A DNA stretch of 64,000 bases, from contig NC_018664.1 of NCBI RefSeq assembly GCF_000299355.1, positions 1,361,115 through 1,425,114 on the forward strand, in the 5' to 3' direction. Of the stretch, positions 35,375 through 45,728 are shown one piece after another. Each line of letters begins with the position of its first letter. The first letter of the stretch is position 1. Made by a program: the position numbers and the translations under genes. The DNA is from Gottschalkia acidurici 9a. Lineage in GTDB: Bacteria; Bacillota; Clostridia; Tissierellales; Gottschalkiaceae. The notes below the pieces were generated by a model. That model ran no database searches, was not told the DNA's origin, and was given only the letters and a program-made list of their open reading frames with translations.

Positions 35375-37366
35375 GTGAAAGGATCCACTATTTCGAATAA
35401 AAAAAGATTAGTGGCATCGCTACTCTTTGTCTTAACACTTGTTTTTTTACTAATAATCAGAACAGGGTACATACAGATAGTAAAAGGTGAAGAATATAAA
35501 AAGAAAGCTTTAGGTCAATGGACTAGAGGTGTGCCAGTTAGACCCAAAAGGGGTATCATATACGATAGAAATGGTAAAAAGTTAGCGGTAAGTGTTAGTA
35601 AAGAAACCATATGGTGTAGACCTGCAGAAGTAAAAAAAGGTAATGAAAGAAAAGTAGCAAAGGAATTAGCTCAGATACTAGATTTAGATGAGGAAGAAGT
35701 ATATAAAAAAGTTACTAGTAAGCAGAATCTAGTTAAAATAAAGCAATGGGTAGAAAAAGAAGAAACTGAAAAGATAATGAGTGCAAAACTAAGTGGAATA
35801 GAAATAGCACAAGATAATAAAAGATATTATCCAAATAAAAACTTCGCTGCTCATATTATAGGTCATACAGATATAGATCAAGTTGGACAGTATGGCGTGG
35901 AAAGAATGTTTAACAAGTATCTAACAGGAACACCTGGAAAGATAGTGAAGACGACTGATGCAAAAGGAGGTCAGCTTCCATACAATTACGAAAAGTTATA
36001 TGAAGCTAAAGATGGACTTAATGTGGTTTTAACTATAGATGAAACTATACAGCATTTTGCTGAAAAACTAGCATTACAAACGAAAACTAAACATAATGCT
36101 AAAAATGTTTCTATAATAGTTATGGGTGTAAAAGATGGAGATATTCTTGCCATGGCAAGTAAGCCAGATTATGACCCTAATGATCCAAGAGAGCCTGTAG
36201 ATAAAGATTTAGCTGAGGAATGGGAGAGTCTAACATCAGAAAAGAAACAAGAAAAGTGGTTTGATATGTGGAGAAACTTCCCTATAAACGACACCTATGA
36301 GCCTGGATCCACATTCAAAATAATAACTACTGCTTCGGCATTAGAGGAAAACTTAGTTAATTCTCACAGTCAATTTTATTGTGGTGGGAAGATAACAAGA
36401 GTTAAAAATGGTGGATCATGTGTTAGACCTCATGGAAATCAGACATTAGCAGAGGCAGTAAAAAATTCATGTAACGTTGCTATGGCTGATATAAGTCTTG
36501 GTTTAGGAGCACAAAAATTTCATGAATATATAAAAGCATTTGGATTTGGAGAAAGCACAGGAATAGCTTTAACAGGTGAAACTTCGGGACTAATACCACA
36601 AAATCCAAATGGAATTTCAGACCAAACCTTAACTACTTTATCTTTTGGATATGGTGTAGCCACTACACCTATACAACTCATAACTGCTGTATCCTCTGTA
36701 GCAAATGGTGGAAATCTTATGAAACCCCAAATAGTTAAAGAGTTAGTAGATGATAAAGGAAAAGTAGTGAACAAATATGAACCAGAAATTGTAAGAAAGC
36801 CTATATCTAAAGAAACATCTGATAAAATGCTTGAAATATTAGAAGGTGCTGTTAAAGGTGATGCAATAGAAGAAGATATGGTTCCAGGATATAGAGTTGG
36901 TGGAAAAACTGGTACAACAAAAAAAATAGTAAATGGAAGCTATCAATCAATATATATTTCATCGTTTGTTGGAGTAGCGCCTATAGAAGATCCTCAGATA
37001 GCAGTGTTAGTAGTTGTAGATGAGCCAGATTCAGCTAAAGGAGGATATTATGGAAATCTTGTAGCTAAACCACCTGCAGGAGAACTAATAAAAGAAACTT
37101 TAGAGTATCTTAATATAAAACCTACGCAGACTTCTGGACAAGAAAAACCTAAAGAAGTAATAGTTCCAGATGTTAGAAATAAGACTGTTGAAGAGGCTGG
37201 AAAGATAATTTTAGAAGAAGGACTTGATTATGAAATGGATGCATATTATGTTGAAACTAAAGATAAGATAAGAGAACAATTCCCAAGTCCAGGTACTAAG
37301 GTGAATAGAGGATCTACTGTAGAAATATATATAAATAATAGAGAAAGTAAAAAAGAAGAAGATTAA
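35375..37366 (+). CDS. spoVD: Sporulation-type class B penicillin-binding protein
   Basis: A 663-residue transpeptidase with an N-terminal anchor, PBP dimerisation domain (RGIIYDRNGKKLAVS), catalytic motifs STFK (YEPGSTFK), SCN (VKNSCNVAM) and KTG (GKTGTT), and one C-terminal PASTA domain (VPDVRNKTVEEAGKIILEEG). The single PASTA domain and the partner SpoVE downstream favour SpoVD, which makes spore cortex; with no other class B PBP here a division role is also possible. GTG at 35375 follows GGGAGG. Confidence 0.9.
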   Translation: MKGSTISNKKRLVASLLFVLTLVFLLIIRTGYIQIVKGEEYKKKALGQWTRGVPVRPKRGIIYDRNGKKLAVSVSKETIWCRPAEVKKGNERKVAKELAQILDLDEEEVYKKVTSKQNLVKIKQWVEKEETEKIMSAKLSGIEIAQDNKRYYPNKNFAAHIIGHTDIDQVGQYGVERMFNKYLTGTPGKIVKTTDAKGGQLPYNYEKLYEAKDGLNVVLTIDETIQHFAEKLALQTKTKHNAKNVSIIVMGVKDGDILAMASKPDYDPNDPREPVDKDLAEEWESLTSEKKQEKWFDMWRNFPINDTYEPGSTFKIITTASALEENLVNSHSQFYCGGKITRVKNGGSCVRPHGNQTLAEAVKNSCNVAMADISLGLGAQKFHEYIKAFGFGESTGIALTGETSGLIPQNPNGISDQTLTTLSFGYGVATTPIQLITAVSSVANGGNLMKPQIVKELVDDKGKVVNKYEPEIVRKPISKETSDKMLEILEGAVKGDAIEEDMVPGYRVGGKTGTTKKIVNGSYQSIYISSFVGVAPIEDPQIAVLVVVDEPDSAKGGYYGNLVAKPPAGELIKETLEYLNIKPTQTSGQEKPKEVIVPDVRNKTVEEAGKIILEEGLDYEMDAYYVETKDKIREQFPSPGTKVNRGSTVEIYINNRESKKEED

Positions 37367-37372
37367 AAATTT

Positions 37373-37412
37373 AAGGCAACTTCAAGTTAATAATACTTGA
37401 AAGTTGCCTTTT
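37373..37412 (+). terminator. Terminator after spoVD
   Basis: AAGGCAACTT / AAGTTGCCTT plus an inner CAAGT / ACTTG helix, followed by TTAAG. The T run is short, so read-through into murE is likely. Confidence 0.65.
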
Positions 37413-37487
37413 AAGTAGACTGTAACAAAATTTAAAATTATGATATTATTTATTAGTGAAAAAAATTAAATACAAGAGGTGTAGTAG

Positions 37488-38957
37488 ATGAAATTAAATA
37501 AGCTTATCGATATAGAAAATCTTTTGGATGTTAAAGGTTCTCTAGACATAGAAATAACAGATGTAGTATATGACTCTAGAAAAGCAAAGGATGGGTGTGT
37601 TTTTGTAGCTATAGAAGGATTTAAAGTAGATGGTCACAACTTTACTGAAGAGGTAATAAAGAAAGGTGCTAGAGCCATAATCGTTCAGAGAGATATAGAC
37701 TTAGAAGAAAACATAACAGTGATAAAAGTTAAAAGTACAAGACTAGCTTTAGCAGAGATATCTTCAAACTTTTATCAAAACCCTTCATCTAAATTAAGTT
37801 TAATAGGTGTGACAGGAACTAATGCTAAGACAACAACAACTTATTTAATACAATCTATACTTGAAAATGTAGATAAGAAAACAGGAATAGTAGGAACTAT
37901 AGGAAATATAATAAATGGTAAACTATTTAAAACAAATAATACAACTCCTGAATCTTTAGAACTCCAAAAGACATTCTCTAACATGGTAGAATCTAAAGTA
38001 GATAACTGCATAATGGAAGTATCGTCTCATGCTTTAGATTTAAATAGAGTATCTTACTGTGATTTTGAGACGGGAATATTCACTAATTTGAGTGTAGATC
38101 ACTTAGATTATCATAAAACATTAGAAAACTATCTTGATGCAAAAATAAAACTTTTTTATATGACTAAAAAATATAATATTATTAATGCTGATGATGAATA
38201 TGGTAAGAGAATTATAGAGAAAATAAAAAATATAGATACTCCTCTATTAACTTATGGAATAGAGAATAAATGTGATATATATGCTACAGATATAGTGTAT
38301 CATTTAAATGGTGTTGAATTTAGGCTTAATACTCCTAAGGGAAGCATAGACATAAAAATGAATATACCAGGAGAATTTAGTGTATATAATGCACTTACGG
38401 CTGCGTCTTGTGGATATGCTTATGACTTAAGTTTAGAAGATATTAAAGTAGGATTAGAATCTGTAAAAGGCGTAAAAGGTAGATTTGAGGTAGTTGATAC
38501 TGATAGAGACTTTGTAGTAATAATTGACTTTGCACATACTCCAGATGCATTAGAAAAGGCTCTAAAATCTATAAAAGAATTTGCAAAAAGAAGATTAGTA
38601 GTTCTATTTGGTGCAGGTGGAGATAGAGATAATTCCAAAAGAGCAACTATGGGAGAAATTGCAGGAAAATATGCTGACTTTTCAATAGTTACTTCAGATA
38701 ACCCAAGAAGTGAGGATCCAACAAAAATTATAGAAGACATATTGATAGGTACTAAAAAGTCAACAGAAAATTATATCGCTATTACAGATAGAAAAGAAGC
38801 AATAAAATATGCAATAGAAAACAGTAAGACGAATGATATTATATTACTTGCAGGAAAAGGACACGAAACTTATACTATTATAGGTGAAAAAACTTTACCT
38901 TTTGACGAAAGAGAAATTGTAAAAGAGATATTAGCAGAAACAGAATTAAAAAGATAA
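37488..38957 (+). CDS. murE: UDP-MurNAc-tripeptide ligase
   Basis: A 489-residue Mur ligase. ATP loop GVTGTNAKTTTTYLI (about 105-119; the usual GTNGKT has Ala here), EVSSHALDLNRV, NLSVDHLDYH, and SDNPRSEDP. The DNPR motif is the signature for meso-diaminopimelate rather than lysine. It adds the third stem residue in the cytoplasm. Confidence 0.95.
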   Translation: MKLNKLIDIENLLDVKGSLDIEITDVVYDSRKAKDGCVFVAIEGFKVDGHNFTEEVIKKGARAIIVQRDIDLEENITVIKVKSTRLALAEISSNFYQNPSSKLSLIGVTGTNAKTTTTYLIQSILENVDKKTGIVGTIGNIINGKLFKTNNTTPESLELQKTFSNMVESKVDNCIMEVSSHALDLNRVSYCDFETGIFTNLSVDHLDYHKTLENYLDAKIKLFYMTKKYNIINADDEYGKRIIEKIKNIDTPLLTYGIENKCDIYATDIVYHLNGVEFRLNTPKGSIDIKMNIPGEFSVYNALTAASCGYAYDLSLEDIKVGLESVKGVKGRFEVVDTDRDFVVIIDFAHTPDALEKALKSIKEFAKRRLVVLFGAGGDRDNSKRATMGEIAGKYADFSIVTSDNPRSEDPTKIIEDILIGTKKSTENYIAITDRKEAIKYAIENSKTNDIILLAGKGHETYTIIGEKTLPFDEREIVKEILAETELKR

Positions 38958-38986
38958 TAAAGCATACACACTAGAGAGGAGAGAGA

Positions 38987-39952
38987 ATGATGTTAGAGTA
39001 TAAGGACATTATAAGAGTTATAGTAGTAGCATTTCTTATTACTTTAATACTAGGACCTATACTGATACCACTTCTTAAAAGATTAAAAGTAGGGCAAAGT
39101 ATAAGGGAAGAAGGACCTAAAACACACTATAAAAAAAGTGGAACACCAACTATGGGTGGAATTTTAATGATAGCAGCACTATTAATTACTGTGCTGACTT
39201 CGGGGCTTATGAATAGAGATATGTTAGTACTTATATTATCTACATTAGGTTTTGGACTTATAGGGTTTATTGATGATTTTATAAAGGTTGTACTTAAGAG
39301 GTCTTTAGGCTTAAAAGCATACCAAAAACTCATTGGACAAATAATATTGGCAGTAATACTGGCTGTATATCAGTCAAACAATTCAATACTAGGAACGAAG
39401 CTTATAGTTCCATTTTTAAATACAACTATAGACTTAGGATTACTATACATCCCGTTTATAGTATTTGTTACAGTAGCTACTGTAAATAGTGCCAATCTAA
39501 CAGATGGATTAGATGGATTAGCTTCTGGAGTTACGCTTATAATACTTTCATTCTTTAGCTTAGCAGCTTTAAATATGGGGATGGGAAGTGTAGCTGTGTT
39601 TTCAGCAGCATTAGCTGGAGCATGTTTAGGTTTTTTAAGATACAATTCACATCCGGCGAAAGTATTTATGGGAGATACAGGTTCAATGGCTCTGGGGGGA
39701 GCAGTGTCGGCGATAGCAGTACTGCTAAACTTTTCACTTATAATACCTATAGTATGCGGGATATATTTTGCAGAGGCACTTTCAGTTATAATTCAGGTTA
39801 TATCATTTAAATTTTTTGGTAAAAGAGTATTTTTAATGAGTCCTCTTCACCATCATTTTGAACAAAAGGGATGGAAAGAGACCAAGGTTGTTTTAGTATT
39901 CTGGGGTGTTACGCTTATACTATGTTTAATAGGTGTATATAGTTTAAATTAA
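38987..39952 (+). CDS. mraY: Phospho-MurNAc-pentapeptide translocase
   Basis: A 321-residue integral membrane enzyme that makes lipid I. About ten TM segments; the catalytic aspartates are in GFIDDFIKVV, the NxxNLTDGLDGLA motif is present, as are MGDTGSMALGG and the HHHFE histidine motif near the C-terminus. Two adjacent ATG codons; the first is given. Confidence 0.95.
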   Translation: MMLEYKDIIRVIVVAFLITLILGPILIPLLKRLKVGQSIREEGPKTHYKKSGTPTMGGILMIAALLITVLTSGLMNRDMLVLILSTLGFGLIGFIDDFIKVVLKRSLGLKAYQKLIGQIILAVILAVYQSNNSILGTKLIVPFLNTTIDLGLLYIPFIVFVTVATVNSANLTDGLDGLASGVTLIILSFFSLAALNMGMGSVAVFSAALAGACLGFLRYNSHPAKVFMGDTGSMALGGAVSAIAVLLNFSLIIPIVCGIYFAEALSVIIQVISFKFFGKRVFLMSPLHHHFEQKGWKETKVVLVFWGVTLILCLIGVYSLN

Positions 39953-39977
39953 ATTGTTGAAAAGTAGGCGATAAAAT

Positions 39978-41336
39978 ATGGATATAAAAAATAAAAATAT
40001 ACTAATAATAGGATTAGGAGTAAGTGGAGTATCAACTGCAAAAGCAATAAATAAATTAGGTGCAAATATATGGATTGTAGACTCTAAGTGTGAGGATGAA
40101 CTAGTTGAATATATAAGAGAACTTGAACAAATAGATGTAAAATATTTCTTAGGAAATAGTGATGTAGATTTAGAACATATAGATATAGCAATTAAAAGTC
40201 CAGGTGTACCATTAGAGATTCCTATAATAAAATCATTAAATGAAAAAAGTATAGAAGTAATAACAGACATTGAACTCGCATATAGATTATGCGAAAATAA
40301 ATTTATAGCAATCACTGGTACTAATGGAAAAACAACAACAACTACACTTACTGGAGAAATATTAAAAAATGCAGATAAAAAATGTCATGTTACAGGAAAT
40401 ATTGGGGTAGGAATACTTTGGGAAGTGGTGAACTCTTCAGAAGAGGATTATTTTGTTATCGAAGCTAGTAGTTTTCAATTAGAAAGTACTATTAAATTTA
40501 AGCCAAAAGTATCACTTGTTACAAACATTACTCCGGATCACTTAAATTGGCATGGAACATTAGAGAACTATATAAAATCTAAGAAAAAGATATTTAAGAA
40601 TCAAGATAAAGGTGACTTTACAGTATTAAACTATGATGACCCTGTACTTAGAGATATGGAAAAAGAGCTAAATTCTCAACTAGTATTTTTCAGCTCAAAG
40701 GAAAAGCTGAAAAAAGGCTTATATATAAAAGACGACTATATAGTTATAAATGATGGTAAAGAAATAACAAAAGTAATAAAATATGATGAATTAAAAATAC
40801 CTGGAAAACATAATCTAGAAAATGCACTATCATCTATAGCAATTTGTTGGGCTTTGGGAATAGATATAGAAATAATAAGAAATACTTTAAGAAGTTTTGA
40901 GGGTGTTGAGCATAGATTAGAATTTGTTAAAGAAATAAATGGAGTTAAATTCTATAATGATTCTAAAGGAACTAATCCAGATGCATCTATAAAGGCTATA
41001 GAAGCAATAAATTCTCCAATAATTTTAATTGCTGGAGGAATGGATAAAGGTGGAGAATTTGAAGAGTTTATAAGTAGTTTCGATGGAAAAGTAAAAGTAT
41101 TAGTACTTTTAGGAGAAACTGCTGAGAAGATAAAAGAAACAGCAATTAATAAAGATTTTAAGAATATATATATAGTAAAAGATATAAAAGAAGCTGTAAA
41201 AAAATCTTTTGAAATAAGTGATATTGGTGACAATATATTATTATCACCAGCATGTGCTAGTTGGGATATGTTTAAAAGTTATGAGGAAAGAGGAGATGAA
41301 TTTAAAAATTCAGTATTAACTTTAAGGGAGGCTTAA
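39978..41336 (+). CDS. murD: UDP-MurNAc-alanine D-glutamate ligase
   Basis: A 452-residue Mur ligase with an N-terminal Rossmann domain (LIIGLGVSGVSTAKAI), ATP loop ITGTNGKTTTTTL, EASSFQLEST, TPDHLNWHG, and a C-terminal domain including NDSKGTNPDA and LSPACASWDMF. It ends 2 nt before spoVE. Confidence 0.95.
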   Translation: MDIKNKNILIIGLGVSGVSTAKAINKLGANIWIVDSKCEDELVEYIRELEQIDVKYFLGNSDVDLEHIDIAIKSPGVPLEIPIIKSLNEKSIEVITDIELAYRLCENKFIAITGTNGKTTTTTLTGEILKNADKKCHVTGNIGVGILWEVVNSSEEDYFVIEASSFQLESTIKFKPKVSLVTNITPDHLNWHGTLENYIKSKKKIFKNQDKGDFTVLNYDDPVLRDMEKELNSQLVFFSSKEKLKKGLYIKDDYIVINDGKEITKVIKYDELKIPGKHNLENALSSIAICWALGIDIEIIRNTLRSFEGVEHRLEFVKEINGVKFYNDSKGTNPDASIKAIEAINSPIILIAGGMDKGGEFEEFISSFDGKVKVLVLLGETAEKIKETAINKDFKNIYIVKDIKEAVKKSFEISDIGDNILLSPACASWDMFKSYEERGDEFKNSVLTLREA

Positions 41337-41338
41337 GG

Positions 41339-42463
41339 ATGAAAAAAAAGAAAGCCTGTGATTTTACTTTAATGATATCCATATTATTGCTAACCTTTAT
41401 AGGAGTAATAATGGTATTTAGTTCTAGTTGGCCTGATGGATTAGATAAGATGGGAAATGGATACTTCTATCTTAAAAAGCAGCTTGTAGCGGCTATATTA
41501 GGTTTCGGAGCTATGATTTTCTTTATGAATTTTGACTATAAAAATCTATATAAACTTTCAAGAATAATTTTTGCAATAGCGGTTGTTTCTGGATTACTTA
41601 TAATTACACCATTAGGAACAACATTAGGAACGACTGCTAAGAGATGGGTTAACCTAGGGTTTACAACCTTTATGCCATCGGATGTTATAAAGCTAGGATC
41701 AATTATATTTTTTGCAGCATTCTTATCTAAAAGAAAAGAAAATATACAAGACTTTAAAAAAGGTTTCATACCGTCTATGATTATTGTAGGGTTTGTCTGT
41801 GGTCTTATAATAATTCAAAAGGACTTAGGAACTACAGCAACATTAGCTTTTACACTAGTAATAATGTTTTTTGTGTCAGGTGCAAAAATACAACACCTTT
41901 CCATGGTAGGAGTATCGGGAACAATAGCATTGGCACTTGCAATAATTCAACCTTTTGCAGATGCAGGAGAGAGGTATAGAATAAAAAGGGTAACTACTTT
42001 CCTAGATCCATTTAAAGATATTCAAGGGGATGGATGGCAAGTCGTACAATCGTTATATGCATTAGGTTCTGGAGGACTTTTTGGATTAGGACTGGGGAAA
42101 AGTAGACAAAAATTCTTCTATATACCAGAGCCATATAATGATTTTATATTCGCTATAATAGGAGAGGAATTAGGTTTCCTAGGTTGTGCCACAGTAATAT
42201 TACTGTATGCACTTGTAATTTGGAGAGGTATAAAGATTGCGCTAAATGCAAAAGACTTTTTTGGATGTATATTAGCCACAGGTATAACTACACTTATTAC
42301 AGTACAATCACTAATACACATGGCAGTAGTTACGTCTTCGATGCCAACGACAGGGATTCCCCTACCGTTTATAAGTTATGGAGGAACATCATTAATGACT
42401 TATATGGCTATTGCAGGAATACTACTTAATATATCTAGACATACAGAATTGGATAGGAGTTGA
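41339..42463 (+). CDS. spoVE: SEDS glycosyltransferase (SpoVE/FtsW)
   Basis: A 374-residue ten-TM SEDS protein. Family motifs: LGLGKSRQKFFYIPEPYNDF, FAIIGEELGF, and GIPLPFISYGGTSLM. It polymerises lipid II into glycan together with a class B PBP, here probably SpoVD. Cannot be separated from FtsW by sequence alone; the sporulation name follows its partner. Confidence 0.9.
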   Translation: MKKKKACDFTLMISILLLTFIGVIMVFSSSWPDGLDKMGNGYFYLKKQLVAAILGFGAMIFFMNFDYKNLYKLSRIIFAIAVVSGLLIITPLGTTLGTTAKRWVNLGFTTFMPSDVIKLGSIIFFAAFLSKRKENIQDFKKGFIPSMIIVGFVCGLIIIQKDLGTTATLAFTLVIMFFVSGAKIQHLSMVGVSGTIALALAIIQPFADAGERYRIKRVTTFLDPFKDIQGDGWQVVQSLYALGSGGLFGLGLGKSRQKFFYIPEPYNDFIFAIIGEELGFLGCATVILLYALVIWRGIKIALNAKDFFGCILATGITTLITVQSLIHMAVVTSSMPTTGIPLPFISYGGTSLMTYMAIAGILLNISRHTELDRS

Positions 42464-42468
42464 GTTAA

Positions 42469-43578
42469 ATGAAAGTAGTAATAACTGGAGGAGGAACAGG
42501 AGGACATATATATCCGGCCTTATCAATTGCTAGAAAAATAAAAGATACATATAAAGATGCCGATATACTATATGTTGGAACAGAAAAGGGACTTGAATCT
42601 AAATTAGTTCCTAAGGAAGGATTTAATTTTAAATCAATAAGAGTAAAAGGTTTTTCAAGAAAGCTATCTAAAGACACAATAAAATCTATTAAAGAACTAT
42701 TATTGGGACTAAACGATGCTAGAAAAGTATTAAAAGAATTTTCACCAGATGTAGTTATAGGCACAGGAGGATATGTATGTGGTCCACTAGTCTTGTTAGC
42801 ATCTTTAAAAAGGATACCTACACTTATTCACGAACAAAATGCTTTTCCAGGAGTTACGAATAAAATACTTTCTAAATTTGTAGATATAGTTGCAGGAAGT
42901 TTTGAAGAGAGTAAGTCTAGATTTAATAATTCTGAAAAAGTAAAAATAACTGGAAATCCTATAAGACAAGATATATTGAATATAGATAAAGAAAGCGCAT
43001 ATAGTGACTTAAATATAGATAAGGAAAAAACTTTTATACTATGCTTTGGTGGAAGTGGGGGGCAAGAAAGTTTAAATGACTCTATATTGAGATTTATACA
43101 CAAAAATATTAATAATAAAGATATTCAGATATTACATGTTACAGGGGAAAGATATTATGAGCAGTTTTTAAATGGGTTAGAGAATATGGGAGTAGCTAAA
43201 TTAAATGAAAATATAAGAGTAGTCCCATATTTTTATGATATGCCTAAAGCTTTAAATATAGCGGATATAGCTATAACTAGTGCAGGTGCAATAACTATAG
43301 CAGAATTAACAGCAGTAGGAGTACCTTCTATATTAATTCCTAAAGCATATACTGCTGAAAACCATCAAGAATACAATGCAAGAGCATTGGAAAAAGAAGG
43401 TGCGGGTGTAGTTATATTAGAGAAAGATTTAACTCATGATGTGCTGTGTATGAAAATAGAAGAACTATTGTCAGATAAAAATAAATTAGGTCAAATGGCT
43501 CAAAATAGTAAGAGGATAGGAATTTTAGATGCAGATAAGAGAATTTTAGATTTAATAAATGAAATAATTGATAATTAA
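42469..43578 (+). CDS. murG: Lipid II-forming GlcNAc transferase
   Basis: A 369-residue GT-B enzyme that converts lipid I to lipid II at the inner face. ITGGGTGGHIYPALSIA at the N-terminus, HEQNAFPG, FGGSGGQESLN, TSAGAITIAELTAVGVPSILI, and the substrate motif ENHQEYNA. GGAGTTGAG precedes the ATG; 5 nt after spoVE. Confidence 0.95.
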   Translation: MKVVITGGGTGGHIYPALSIARKIKDTYKDADILYVGTEKGLESKLVPKEGFNFKSIRVKGFSRKLSKDTIKSIKELLLGLNDARKVLKEFSPDVVIGTGGYVCGPLVLLASLKRIPTLIHEQNAFPGVTNKILSKFVDIVAGSFEESKSRFNNSEKVKITGNPIRQDILNIDKESAYSDLNIDKEKTFILCFGGSGGQESLNDSILRFIHKNINNKDIQILHVTGERYYEQFLNGLENMGVAKLNENIRVVPYFYDMPKALNIADIAITSAGAITIAELTAVGVPSILIPKAYTAENHQEYNARALEKEGAGVVILEKDLTHDVLCMKIEELLSDKNKLGQMAQNSKRIGILDADKRILDLINEIIDN

Positions 43579-43661
43579 TATTTTGGTAACACCTTATTAA
43601 GATATGCATACGATAAATATATAGTAATTTAAAAAAGTTGACATGTCTTGGAGGTGGCAAA

Positions 43662-44912
43662 TTGAGTAAATATGTAATACAAGGTGGTAAAAGGTTGGTA
43701 GGAGAAATACCTATAATTGGAGCTAAAAACTCTGTACTACCAATATTAGCAGCCACAGTAATAAATGGTGACAATAATACGATACTAAATACTCCCAATC
43801 TCAGAGATGTAGATATAATGGAAAAAATACTTAGACTAATAGGGTGTAATGTAAATAGAGTAGACGATGTAATAACTGTAGACTCTAGGAATTTAACAGG
43901 CATCCATATGCCAGAAGAATTAGTGAGGGAAATGCGTTCTTCGATAATTCTAATGGGTGCTATGTTAAGTAGAACGGGAGAGGTAACAATAGGATATCCA
44001 GGAGGCTGTGAACTTGGTCCTAGACCTATAGATTTACATCTAAAAGCACTAAGACAAATGGGGGTAGAAATAGAAGAGTCACATGGTTTCTTACACTGTA
44101 AGGCTGATAGTCTTGAAGGCTGTGATATACAACTAGATTATCCTAGTGTCGGAGCTACTGAAAACATAATGTTAGCTGCTGTAAAAGCTAAAGGTACTAC
44201 TACTATTAGAAATGCGGCAAGAGAGCCAGAAATAGTAGATTTACAGAACTTCCTAAATGCTATAGGAGGTAGAGTATGTGGAGCTGGAACTAGTGTTATA
44301 AGGGTAGATGGTGTAGAGAAGTTCAATCCTGTAGAACATAGTATAATTCCAGATCGAATAGAAGCAGGAACCTATATGGTGGCCTCAGCTATTACTGGAG
44401 GAGATGTAATACTTAGAAATATAGAAGTAGAGCATGTGCAATCCATTATAGCTAAGCTTAGAGAAGTAGGATGTCAAATTTATGCTAATAGTACAACACT
44501 AAAAGTAATAGGACCTAAAAGAATAAGTGCTATAGAATCGGTACACACATTGCCTTATCCAGGATTTCCTACAGATATGCAAGCACAAATCATGTCTCTA
44601 CTATCTGTGGCAAACGGTACTAGTGTAGTCACAGAGACAATATTTGAAAATAGGTTTAAACATGCTGATGAGTTAGTTAGGATGGGAGCGAATATAAAAA
44701 CTGTAGGTAAGGTAGCAGTAGTAAAAGGAGTAACAAGTCTTACTGGAGCAAAAGTATCAGCTAAAGATTTAAGAGGAGGAGCATCACTAATATTAGCAGG
44801 ATTAGTAGCAGAAGGAATTACAGAGGTTGATAACATATATCATGTAGAAAGAGGATATGATGCTATAGAAAGTAAACTTAAAGCTATTGGTGCAAATATA
44901 GAGAAAGTATAA
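43662..44912 (+). CDS. murA: UDP-GlcNAc enolpyruvyl transferase
   Basis: A 416-residue EPSP-synthase-fold enzyme for the first committed step of wall synthesis. The active-site cysteine lies in GYPGGCELGPRPIDLHLKAL, the fosfomycin target, so the enzyme is of the normal Cys type. The TTG at 43662 follows GGAGGTGG; an earlier in-frame ATG lacks a ribosome site. Location after murG is typical of clostridia. Confidence 0.94.
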   Translation: MSKYVIQGGKRLVGEIPIIGAKNSVLPILAATVINGDNNTILNTPNLRDVDIMEKILRLIGCNVNRVDDVITVDSRNLTGIHMPEELVREMRSSIILMGAMLSRTGEVTIGYPGGCELGPRPIDLHLKALRQMGVEIEESHGFLHCKADSLEGCDIQLDYPSVGATENIMLAAVKAKGTTTIRNAAREPEIVDLQNFLNAIGGRVCGAGTSVIRVDGVEKFNPVEHSIIPDRIEAGTYMVASAITGGDVILRNIEVEHVQSIIAKLREVGCQIYANSTTLKVIGPKRISAIESVHTLPYPGFPTDMQAQIMSLLSVANGTSVVTETIFENRFKHADELVRMGANIKTVGKVAVVKGVTSLTGAKVSAKDLRGGASLILAGLVAEGITEVDNIYHVERGYDAIESKLKAIGANIEKV

Positions 44913-44935
44913 AGCAGCTTAGTGCTGCTTTTTTA
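44911..44935 (+). terminator. Terminator after murA
   Basis: AAAGCAGC / GCTGCTTT with a 5-nt loop and TTTT. Confidence 0.75.
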
Positions 44936-44962
44936 AGAGGACAAGCTTGGGGGAACAAAAAG

Positions 44963-45718
44963 ATGAATAAAAATATTGATAAAAAAATTAATCGTAAAAA
45001 AAAGAAATTAACAGTAATAGTATTAATATTCATTACAGCTATATTTTTTATAGGAGCAACAAAGACTTCAATCTTTAACTTAAAAACAATCGTAGTCAAA
45101 GGAAATAAAGAAATTACTAAAGATAAAATAATTATGTCATCAGGAATTATCGTAGGAGAAAATATATTTAAGATAGACTTAAAAAACTCTAAGGAAAACC
45201 TTTTATTGCACCCTTACATAAAAGATATAAGTATAAAAAGAAAACTACCTAACAAAATAATAATTGATATAAAGGAAAAAGAGGAAATAGTTGCAATAAA
45301 ACATATGAATTTTTATACATATTTAAGTCATGATGGTCTTATTTTAGATATAGTTCCAGAAAAAAAAGATAACAATACTCCAGTAGTAACTGAACTAGAG
45401 ATAAAAGATCCATCTATAGGAAATAAAGTTGAATACAAGACAAGTAAACAAGGCGATAATATCACAAGTTTTTTTGAAGAATGTATAAGCTCTGGACTAA
45501 AGCAGCAAATAGCTTTCATAAAATTTGATAAGGGTGAAAATATTACCATAACATTGAAATCAGGTGTAGAAGTTGCATTTGGTACCTTAAATAAGGTAAA
45601 ATATAAATTGAACTTCTTATCGAACACATTAGAAGATCTAGAAAAAAAAGATATTAAAGCTAAGAACATATATCTTAATAAAGGCAATGATATAATTGTT
45701 GAAGTAGTTAATAGTTAG
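44963..45718 (+). CDS. divIB: Cell-division protein FtsQ/DivIB
   Basis: A 251-residue bitopic protein: basic tail, membrane segment (about 16-34), a POTRA domain (FNLKTIVVKGNKEITKDKII) and an FtsQ beta domain ending in GNDIIVEVVNS. It works with FtsL and DivIC to control septal synthesis. Confidence 0.9.
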   Translation: MNKNIDKKINRKKKKLTVIVLIFITAIFFIGATKTSIFNLKTIVVKGNKEITKDKIIMSSGIIVGENIFKIDLKNSKENLLLHPYIKDISIKRKLPNKIIIDIKEKEEIVAIKHMNFYTYLSHDGLILDIVPEKKDNNTPVVTELEIKDPSIGNKVEYKTSKQGDNITSFFEECISSGLKQQIAFIKFDKGENITITLKSGVEVAFGTLNKVKYKLNFLSNTLEDLEKKDIKAKNIYLNKGNDIIVEVVNS

Positions 45719-45728
45719 GGGGAATAGT

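Noticed and set aside
35375-37366. Calling the class B PBP FtsI/PbpB
   Set aside because: One PASTA domain and the neighbouring SEDS partner fit SpoVD better, but a division role cannot be excluded and this is noted in the entry.
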